Below, one piece after another: positions 1 to 9,500 of a stretch of 32,273 nucleotides of DNA; position 1 is the stretch's first letter; every line of letters starts with the position of its first letter. The notes beneath the pieces were generated by a model. That model saw only the letters and a program-made list of their open reading frames with translations. It was not told the origin of the DNA and searched no databases. Source of the DNA: Acidobacteriota bacterium (GTDB lineage Bacteria > Acidobacteriota > Terriglobia > Bryobacterales > Bryobacteraceae); the NCBI GenBank assembly GCA_018268835.1, contig JAFDVU010000075.1, positions 1 to 32,273 on the forward strand. Direction: 5' to 3'. The translations under genes and the position numbers were made by a program.

Positions 1-2
1 AG

Positions 3-935
3 CGGTTTGCGTACTATCCGTATGGGGAGGAGCGGGGGACGAGCGCGGAGGGGAGAGAGAAGTTCGGGACGTACATGCGGGATTCGAGCGGGCTGGATTA
101 TGCGGATCAACGGTATTACGGGGTGGGGACGGGGCGGTTTGGGACTCCGGACCGGGCCGGGTTGACCGCATCTATTGCGGCCGACCCGGGAAGCTGGAAT
201 CGATTCGTGTACACTCGCGGAGACCCAGTGAATCGCCGTGACCCTGCGGGACTGGCAGATTGTGATCCGGAAGGTGTTACCGGTAATGTGTGCCCCGCGA
301 TCGCGGATGGCAGTGGGAGCGGACCGGATCCGCTATGCCTCGCCGGGATCAACTGCAGCGGCACGAGCGGAGGAACGGGCATCTGCGATCTCGGCATCAA
401 TACCAACGTCGTCAATTCTGCGGTATGCCTTGCAGTGGTTGCAGTGGTTGCTGGTGAAAGTTCTCCGCCAGTCGCTCGATATGCGGCTGCGGTCCGGCTC
501 GTGAACGACTGCTATTGGGCCAAAGGGACTCGCTTTACAGTCGGTTACACGCGAGAGATGGATTGGCAGGTTGTGGACCAATTCGGCGACCCCTTCTATG
601 GGAGTGCGGTACCGACCGTCAACGAGAAAGTCGCAGTTACGAGCGGGAGTACCAATCGCGGCAAATCCTGGACGGACAGGTGGTCGCGAGGAGACGGGAC
701 AATTTCGCCTTATGGCATATTTGATGATTACTATTCGGCAAATGGAGGAAGTGCCTTTTCTACCCTGCAGAGCTATTTCGTGAATGGTGTCGCACTTCAG
801 TTCCAGGATGCCACGGGCAAACCCTTTGCAGGTGTGGGAGGGACGACACTTAAGGTCAGTAGTTCCAAGGAAGGTGTGACCATTGACGGAACAACTTCGC
901 CACGGCCTTGCACCGATAAGGACAAGAAATGGTAA
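3..935 (+). CDS. RHS-repeat protein, C-terminal part (5' end outside window)
   Basis: The reading frame is open from the window edge, so the gene begins upstream; the internal ATG at 75 is not its start. Residues encoded at about 30-245 are a classic RHS core C-terminus: YYPYGEERG, EKFGTYMRDSSG, LDYADQRYYG, GRFGTPDRAG and NRRDPAGLAD. RHS proteins are large surface or secreted proteins whose YD-repeat shell ends at this core, followed by a variable tail. Here the tail is about 230 residues. It begins with a Gly/Ser/Cys-rich stretch and continues with a beta-rich segment (RFTVGYTREMDWQVVDQFG) with no toxin motif I recognise. The tail may be a structural or adhesive domain rather than a nuclease. 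The stop overlaps the start of the next gene by 7 nt, so the two are probably translationally coupled. The RHS core call is firm; the tail function is unknown. Confidence 0.9.
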   Translation, partial: RFAYYPYGEERGTSAEGREKFGTYMRDSSGLDYADQRYYGVGTGRFGTPDRAGLTASIAADPGSWNRFVYTRGDPVNRRDPAGLADCDPEGVTGNVCPAIADGSGSGPDPLCLAGINCSGTSGGTGICDLGINTNVVNSAVCLAVVAVVAGESSPPVARYAAAVRLVNDCYWAKGTRFTVGYTREMDWQVVDQFGDPFYGSAVPTVNEKVAVTSGSTNRGKSWTDRWSRGDGTISPYGIFDDYYSANGGSAFSTLQSYFVNGVALQFQDATGKPFAGVGGTTLKVSSSKEGVTIDGTTSPRPCTDKDKKW

Positions 936-1645
936 GAACCGGCCGACTACTTTTCGGGCTGCTCGTCGCGGGTTGGGCGAACTCCGCACTAGCGGCACAG
1001 CGGACTTTTCCTGACTGGACAGCGCAACGGCTAGGATTGAGCGGCGTTTGGGAACGCGCCACCTTCGTCGCAGTGGGTGTATTGCGCGATGTGCGAACCG
1101 TGGGTGTCGAGCGGCCCCGCCATCTGCCTGCGATAGCTTCCCCGACCATCCGGCGGATCTATTGGTGCGAAGGAGACTTCTCGCTACAGAATGTGGTCAG
1201 GGGACAAGTGACGCCAAGCACGACGCGGTTCTTGTGGGGAGCCATCGAACCGGGGTGCAAGCTCGATCAAGAGGCGCATCTGCTCGCTGGCGAACCGATA
1301 TCACAAGTATGGTTCCTTCGAGAGGAGGATGGATATCTCCGTCCTGTGGTGGATGCTGGTGGGCCTTTTTTCTTTGCGTTTCACACGAAATGGGTACCGC
1401 ACGTAACCCGCGTAGACTCCGAGAGATACTTCGGATCGTTGCTGCTGTCGCCTAGCGCCACCGGCCTGACTCCGGATGAGTATGCGCAATCCTTCATCAA
1501 GCCCGCAAGTTTGGCCTGCTGGATCCTTGGAAAGGCAGATTGCATCCAGCGCATACGGAATCTCGCCATGACTGACAATCGAGGGCTTCACGAGGCAGCT
1601 TGCGAATTCCTCAGGTCGCAGTTTCGGGAGCAGTGTATGCAGTGA
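929..1645 (+). CDS. Exported protein of unknown function coupled to the RHS gene
   Basis: This is a 238-residue protein starting with a clear Sec signal peptide: basic MVRTGR, hydrophobic LLFGLLVAGWA, and a likely cleavage after SALAA. The mature part carries a VAVGVLRDVR segment, YWCEGDF, an aromatic strand QVWFLREEDGYLRP, and a C-terminal helical region with four cysteines (ACWILGKADC, AACEFLRSQFREQC) that could form disulfides in the periplasm. ATG 929 lies inside the last codons of the RHS gene, so translation is probably coupled. By position it could be an immunity or accessory partner of the RHS tail, but the signal peptide and the absence of a toxin motif in the tail make classical cytoplasmic immunity unlikely. 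I do not recognise a named family. Confidence 0.75.
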   Translation: MVRTGRLLFGLLVAGWANSALAAQRTFPDWTAQRLGLSGVWERATFVAVGVLRDVRTVGVERPRHLPAIASPTIRRIYWCEGDFSLQNVVRGQVTPSTTRFLWGAIEPGCKLDQEAHLLAGEPISQVWFLREEDGYLRPVVDAGGPFFFAFHTKWVPHVTRVDSERYFGSLLLSPSATGLTPDEYAQSFIKPASLACWILGKADCIQRIRNLAMTDNRGLHEAACEFLRSQFREQCMQ

Positions 1646-2378
1646 AACGGCCACCGTTCCTGGGGAACCATCGGCCACAACTCGTGGGAACGCCGAAACC
1701 CGTGGGCAGACGGGACGTAATCTGAAGCCGTGCCAGTTTCCAGCCCTCCGAGGCGGGACTGGCGGTGGGAAGGTCGGCGCATTCCCGAGGGTTATCGGAA
1801 GCCCGAAGCAAAAGGCGATGCTCCGCATCGGCTGAAGGGGTGAAACGCCACCCCAGAATGGGTTGGCGCCGCGTTGAAAGGAGGCGTTTCGAGTTGTGGT
1901 CCGCATGCGGACCATTCATTTCCAGAGCCCCCTTTCCCTCCTCTGAGGAAGAGGTGTGTTTGCGGCGGCCCGGAGCGGTCAAGGGCGCGCCGGTGTGTGG
2001 CGCGGCGGAGCGAACCATTGACGGCGAGGACCGCTGCGCGAGGGTGAGATCAGAGGGAAAGGGGGCGGGGTTGCAGGGGCATCAGCCCCCACACCTTACC
2101 GCGCGCAGTTCTGCGCGGCATGCAGAACTCCCCCGGAGGGGGCCGGGGGCGATCAAGAAAGAGTGCCGCGGGGCGGGGCGCCGAGCCGATGACATAATGC
2201 AGCGTTACCGGAATGTGCCGGAGCCTGGTTTTGGCGGAGGGCACCGGCGCCGTTTTTGCGCCGGCACTTCCGGTAGTGATCGCGATGATTCGAAAACGGC
2301 CTGTGGAAAAGTAGTGGGCGGCGCTGGAGAACGCTACCGGGTATCCCGTCAGAGTCAGGCTTCCGGAGGCTAGAGAAG
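1646..2378. other. Hairpin-dense non-coding stretch
   Basis: I see no convincing gene in these 730 bases; open frames here have arginine-rich, low-complexity products. It holds several perfect short inverted repeats: CGATGC/GCATCG (1816-1830), GGGGTG/CACCCC (1837-1854), an 18-bp palindrome (1897-1914), GGGGC/GCCCC (2076-2089), AGTTCTGC/GCAGAACT (2107-2129), CCCCC/GGGGG (2130-2142) and CCGGCGC/GCGCCGG (2244-2264). The stretch separates the intact RHS tail locus from the RHS remnant, so it may be repeat-laden gene debris or a structured RNA. Confidence 0.5.
1897..1914. repeat. 18-bp perfect palindrome
   Basis: TGGTCCGCATGCGGACCA reads identically on both strands. It lies in the non-coding stretch after the RHS-coupled gene and could be a protein-binding site or cruciform. 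It is followed by no T tract, so a terminator role is doubtful. Confidence 0.6.
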
Positions 2379-2723
2379 GTGGGCCAGCGTAAATGCGCTG
2401 ATGGAGAGTCGCTGGCGGCGCCGCACGAAGTGGATTTGCAGTGGACGGCGGCAGCGGACGATAGCGCCGGGATCGGGGTCGGCGGGTATCGGGTGTACCG
2501 GCACGGGGGCGTGTACCTGGGGACGGCGACGGGGACGCAGTTCATCGACGAGAGCGCGCAGACGGGGGCGAACGTGGCGTACGACATCGTGGCGTTCGAC
2601 CAGTACGATAATGCTGGGGCGGCGGTGACGACCGCGACGATCGCGGTGCCGGCGGCGGTGACGGATCCGCGGCGGGGCAGGGTGAAGCCTACGGGAGCGT
2701 AATGGACCAGGCCCGGTGAGCAG
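2379..2723 (+). pseudogene. Remnant of an RHS-type gene: FN3 domain then nonsense mutation
   Basis: The GTG-started frame encodes a fibronectin type III-like domain (VDLQWTAAADDS, GGYRVYRHGGVYLGTATGTQF, YDIVAFDQYDNAGA). It then runs into DPRRGRVKPTGA and stops at TAA 2700-2702. Reading through that stop gives W, then PGEQ at 2712-2723, after which similarity to anything is lost. From memory, acidobacterial RHS proteins have this FN3 domain followed by a segment close to DPRRVGVRPTGxYWG..GEQ. The stop therefore sits where Tyr is expected (TAC to TAA). I read it as the decayed N-terminal region of a second RHS gene whose body has been deleted. The alternative is a genuine 107-residue FN3 protein; a plausible Shine-Dalgarno (GGAGG near 2366) leaves that open. 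No RHS shell follows before the kinase gene. Confidence 0.6.
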
Positions 2724-2783
2724 ACTCAGACTCGAAGAAAGAGGCGTCACACCGAGGAGTATTCGATCCGCTCGCGGCGCGGC

Positions 2784-2824
2784 GGGAGAATTGTGAGAGG
2801 CGAATTCTCACTTTTGGTTATGCT
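2784..2824 (+). promoter_or_regulatory. Operator-like palindrome and -10 box upstream of the kinase
   Basis: GTGAGA (2793-2798) and TCTCAC (2806-2811) form an inverted repeat with a 7-bp spacer; GAGAATT/AATTCTC in the same stretch gives a second, overlapping dyad. TATGCT (2819-2824) is a possible -10 hexamer 14 nt before the kinase ATG. A dyad immediately upstream of a -10 is typical of a repressor or activator site; the regulator is unknown. Confidence 0.4.
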
Positions 2825-2838
2825 AGAAACTGGGACGG

Positions 2839-4712
<1,874 letters not shown>

Positions 4713-4713
<1 letters not shown>

Positions 4714-5846
4714 TGCGCTACGACGCGATCGTGCTCGGGGTGGGCGGCATGGGCAGCGCGGCGCTCTACCACCTGGCGCGGCGGGGCCGGCGCGTACTCG
4801 GCATCGAGCAGTTCTCCCTGGGCCACGATTTCGGCTCCTCGCACGGCGTGACCCGGATCATCCGGCTGGCGTACGCAGAACATCCGGCGTACGTGCCGCT
4901 GCTGGTGCGCGCGTACGAATTGTGGCGCGAGATGGAACTGGCCGCGGGCGAGCGGCTGCTGGTGGTCACCGGCGGGCTCGATATCGGGCCGGAGAGCGGG
5001 GAGACGGTCGCGGGCAGTCTGCGCTCCTGCCGCGAGCACGGGATCGCGCACGAGGTGCTCGATGCGGCGGAGATCGCGCGCCGCTTTCCGGGGTACCGGC
5101 TGCCGCCGGAAATGGCGGGGGTCTATCAGGCGGACGGCGGGTTCGTACTGCCGGAACGTTCGATCGCGGCGCACGTGAGCGCGGCGCTGGCGCTGGGCGC
5201 GGAGGTTCACGGGTGCGAGCGCGTGGAGGGCTGGAGCGCGCCGGGCGACGGAGTCGAGGTGCGGACCGGGCGCGGCGTGTATCGCGCGGAGCGGCTGATC
5301 ATCGCGGCCGGCGCGTGGGCGGCGCGCGCGGTGCCGGAACTGGCGAAGTTCGCGGTTCCGGAACGGCAGGTGCTGATCTGGACGCAGCCGACGCGCGCGG
5401 AACGGTTCACGCCGGCGGCGTTCCCGATCTTCAACATGGAGGCGCCGGAGGGGCGATTCTACGGGTTCCCGGTGTACGGGGTCCCCGGATTCAAGATCGG
5501 CCGCTACCATCATCGCGGCGAGACGGTGGACCCGGACCGCATGAATCGCGGCTTCGACCGCGAGGACGAAGCCGTGCTGCGCGCCGGGATCGAGCGCTAC
5601 TTTCCGGATGCGAACGGACCAACCCTGGCGATGAAGACCTGTCTGTTCACGAATTCGCCCGACGAGCATTTCATCCTGGACCTGCATCCGGATTCGCCGC
5701 GGGTGGCGATCGCGGCGGGCTTTTCCGGGCACGGCTTCAAGTTCGCGCCGGTGGTGGGAGAGATCCTGGCGGACCTGGCTGTGGAAGGCGGATGCGCGCG
5801 GTGGGACCTCGGCCTGTTCCGGCTGGGACGATTCGGGGCAGCGTAG
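4713..5846 (+). CDS. solA: N-methyl-L-tryptophan oxidase / monomeric sarcosine oxidase family
   Basis: This 377-residue FAD-dependent amine oxidase (DAO fold) demethylates N-methyl amino acids, giving formaldehyde and hydrogen peroxide. The N-terminal dinucleotide motif VLGVGGMGSAALYHLARRG is followed by GIEQ and the family signature GSSHGVTRIIRLAY. In KTCLFTNSPDEHFILD, Cys310 sits where monomeric sarcosine oxidase and SolA attach FAD covalently. The C-terminal glycine motif GFSGHGFKFAPVVGEILADLA is present. Length is normal for the family. It starts at the A of the kinase stop (TAATG) and is therefore likely co-translated with it, an unexpected pairing. Whether the substrate is sarcosine, N-methyltryptophan or another secondary amine cannot be told from sequence. 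Confidence 0.9.
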
Positions 5847-5878
5847 CGCCGGGCTGCGAGTCCGCCTGAGCCAAGGGG

Positions 5879-6580
5879 CTACTCCGCGGCGGCGCGGGTC
5901 AGGGTGAGGAGCGAACCGACGAAGAGCGCATAGGCGAGAAGCGCCCGCAGGGAGAAGCTCAGGAGTTCGGGGCCGAAGTTGGTCATCACCGGCTTCCAGG
6001 CGAGGAGGACAGAGGGCAACCAGAAGGCGACGAGGGCGAGCAGCGGTATCGCGAGCCACTGGCGCCAGGAGCGGCGCGGGCGGAGGGCCCGCCAGCCGGC
6101 GCGACCGCGTTCGGCGATGGCGGCGGCGACGGGAAGGAGCAGGACGGGCAGCACGGCCCAACGCAGGAGCCAGAGGATGGCGGTGAAGATGGCGGTGATC
6201 CACGCGGGCTTGACGGGGGTGCGCAGGGTCCAGGTCAGCCAGGAGGCGATTTTCAACGCCGGCGCGGGGAGCGAAGCGGCGGCTTTCGCGGCGAGGCCGT
6301 AGAGCACGAGCGCGGCTATGGCGAGCGCGAGCAGTCCCGCGAGGTGGCGCAGGGACGCGCGGAAGGAATCGTTGAGGCGCGGTTCGGCGGAACGGAACCA
6401 GACCAGGGTGGCGCCCCAGAGCCAGCAGACGAGCGCGAGGATGGCGAGCGCGTCGACGGCGCTGAGCAGGAGGCGGCCGGTATTCGATTCGTCCACGCCG
6501 AGCCATTCGTAGGCGAGCCAGAGCAGGAGCGCGTTGGCGGGCGCGTGCACGAGCAGCAGGGTTCGGATGCGGCGGATCAT
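5879..6580 (-). CDS. Polytopic membrane protein of unknown function
   Basis: The protein has 233 residues with about six hydrophobic helices (LLLVHAPANALLLWLAY, LLSAVDALAILALVCWLWG, LAGLLALAIAALVLYGLAAK, WITAIFTAILWLLRWAVLPVL, LAIPLLALVAFWLPSVLLAW, LLAYALFVGSLLTL). Arg-rich loops between helices suggest an inner-membrane protein. No family motif is recognised. Its ATG overlaps the stop of the alpha-2-macroglobulin gene (ATGA), making it the last gene of a four-gene coupled operon. It may anchor or serve the exported A2M, or form its own transporter-like unit; both are guesses. Confidence 0.8.
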   Translation of the reverse strand: MIRRIRTLLLVHAPANALLLWLAYEWLGVDESNTGRLLLSAVDALAILALVCWLWGATLVWFRSAEPRLNDSFRASLRHLAGLLALAIAALVLYGLAAKAAASLPAPALKIASWLTWTLRTPVKPAWITAIFTAILWLLRWAVLPVLLLPVAAAIAERGRAGWRALRPRRSWRQWLAIPLLALVAFWLPSVLLAWKPVMTNFGPELLSFSLRALLAYALFVGSLLTLTRAAAE

Positions 6581-9500
6581 TTGACCTCCAGGCGGCGCGA
6601 TTCAGTGGTGGCCATCACGCCGGGTTGGTACATGGGGCCGATGCGCGCGGGGCTGACCTGGAAGAGGCCCGGGTTGACCACTTTCAGCAGGTAGAAATAC
6701 TGGTGTTGGCCGGCGGGCATCCAGGTCTGGAAGATGGCCATGCGGTCGTCGTGCAGTTCGCGGCGGGTGAAGAAGTACTCCCACCAAGGCGGGCGCGATT
6801 TCAGTTCGTAGGTGGAATCGCGTTCGATGAATTCGGTGCCGGCGGGGATGGGGTCTTCGAGCATGACGTAGCGCCAGTCTGTGCCGGTGACGGTGAGGCG
6901 GACGGCGAGGATGTCGCCGCTGGCGGCCGGACCGTTGAGGGGAGCGAGGTCCCAGACGATCTTGTCACCGGTTTTGGATGGGGTGAGGCGGTAGTAATCG
7001 CGCAGCAGGTTGAGCGCGACGCTGCCCGTGCGCTCGACTTTTTCTTCGGTGGAGAAGTAGTCGGCGCGGGCGGAGTAGTAGAGGCGGCCGGCGCCCGTGG
7101 TCTGGATGCGGACGCGGTTGGAGCCGGGATTGAGCCGGGATTCGTCGAGCACGAGTTCGGGGACATCGATGGCGGCGGCGGTATCGAAGGTCTTGGTGAG
7201 CGCGGGCTGATCGTTGACGAAGACGGTGGCGGTGAGGTTGGGGTGGAGTTCGCCGGTGGTCTTGAGGTAGTCGGTGAGCCCGTAGATCACCATGGCGGTC
7301 TGTTTAGTTGTGCTCCACCACCAGCCCTGGCTGCGGTGGTTCATGAGCCAGAGAGCGGCCTTGGGCAGCAGTGGACTTTGCGGGCGCTGCCTGGAGAGGA
7401 ACTTGACGGCGTAGGCGGTGGTCTCGGGGGTGACGTCGGCGGCGAAGTCGAGCATGGGGTCGCGGGCGGCGGGCCACCAGGCCTGTTCGGCATCCTGCTG
7501 CGCGGCGGATTCGAGCGCGGAGGCGATGGCGGCGGCGTGGGGATCGCCGGCGGCTTGCAGGGTGAGCCCGAGCATGGCGAGGCCGTAGGCGGAGAGATGG
7601 TCGCGGTTGTCGTTGAGCGCGAGCGCGGTTTCCTTATCGGCGATGGCCCAGGCCATGTAGGCGCGGAGGTCGGCGGCGAGGCGGGGGTCTTCGCGCAGGG
7701 CTTTGCGGACCCACTCGGTGCCGCGGTCCACGCGGTCCTGATCGATCTGCACGCCGGCGGCCTTGGCCTGGGTCAGGCCGGCGACGACGTAGGCGGTCAT
7801 GAAGGGATGGCTTTCGTCGCTCTCCCACCAGCCCCATCCGCCGTCTTCGTGCTGGAAGTTGTAGAGGCGGTCGAGGCCGGCGCGGATCTTGGCCTGCACG
7901 TCCGCCTTTTCGAGATTGGCGGGGATGCCGAGTTCGCTCACGGCGCGTGTGACGACGATGTTGGGCAGGAAGCTGGACATGGTCTGCTCGACGCAGCCGT
8001 AGGGAAAGCTGGTGAGGTACTCGACGGCGCTGAAGAGCGAGCCGGCGATGGAGGGCGAGACACGCAGGGCGAGGGTGCGGGAGCCGGGCTGCACCTTGGG
8101 CGGGAAGGCGATGTCGAAGACGGCGGTGCGGCCGGCGGGCGCTACGCCGCCGCGCGATTCGCCGAACTTCACGCCGGGGATGTTGACGGGGAGGGTAAGT
8201 TCGAGCGCGTCGCTTTCCTCATCGGTGAGGGCCTTGCCGGTGATGGTGGCGGAGCGGACCTTCTGCGCGCGCACGCGCCAATCGACGCGGACCTCGCCGC
8301 GGGAGGGGATGGGGACATCCTTGGTAGCGCCGTCGAGGACATCGAGCCCGGTCATGTCGAGCGAGATGCGCGCGGTCTTTTGAGTGGCGAGGTAGTTGTG
8401 GACGAGCGCGGAGATGGTGACCTCGTCGCCCTGCATGAAGAAGCGCGGGACGGCGAGGCGGAGGATGAGATTTTTGCGGACGATGGTTTTGGTGACGGCG
8501 GCGCCGACTTTCGTATCGGGTGTGACCGCGCGGGCGGTGGCGCGCCAGGTGGTGAGGGAATCGGGAAAATCGACGCGGGTGCGGGCGCGGCCGGAGGCGT
8601 CGGTGGTGAGGTCGGCGGCCCAGAAGGCGGTATCGGGGAAGGCCTTGCGGACCTTGGGCTGCACGAGGCGTTCGGGTTTGAGCTGGGCGAGGCGGGAGGG
8701 CGGGCGCAGTTGGGCGAGCTGCATACGGCGCTTGCCGGCTTCGCCGTTGAAGTAGAAGTTCATGGAGTCTTCGGTGCGCACGCGGTTCCATTCGTGGCCG
8801 AAGAAGAAGCTGAGCGGGTCCTGGGTGGTGTCGCGGCGGATGGAGTAGATGGCCTCGTCGACCACGCCGAGGCTGAGTTCGGCGCGCGGGACGGGGTGGC
8901 CGGCGGCATCGTTGACCTGGAGGGTGTACTGGGCCTTTTCGCCGGGCAGGTATTGGGGTTTATCGGTGGCGATGGCGATGGCGAGCTTGTGATCGTCGGG
9001 CGGGATCTTGAGGTACTTGACGGAGGAATAGAGGCTGCCCTTGCGCAGGAACTGGGCGCCGACGTAGAGGCCGGGTTCGTCCTGCGCGGTGATGGGCACG
9101 TCGAAGACGGCGGTGGCGCCGGAGGAGCGAAGAAGTTTGCGGGCGCGCAGGTCGCGGCCTTCGATGGTGACGTAGACGGGGGTGTTGGGCGCGCCGGCGA
9201 CGATCATGACGTGGGCGGTGTCGCCGGGCGAGTACCGCTTTTTATCGGGGACGATCTGGACGGTTTTGCGGTCGCCGCCGGAATCGGGCCAGGCGCCGCC
9301 GGAGACCCAGAGGTAGCTTTCGTCGCGCACGTCGCGGTTCTCCGGTGTGTGGGAGGTCGCGCGGATGCGATAGGTGCCGCCCTGGGCGGGCATGGTGAAA
9401 TCGGTGGGGGCGAGGCCGGCTTCGGAGGTTTCGACGTCCTTGGAGGCGCGCACTTCGTACCTGTCGGGCCGGCGCGGATCGTAGTGGAGCAACTCCACGT

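Noticed and set aside
1765..2373. A 202-codon plus-strand frame in the RHS gap
   Set aside because: The product is Arg/Gly-rich without recognisable structure and it spans several hairpins.
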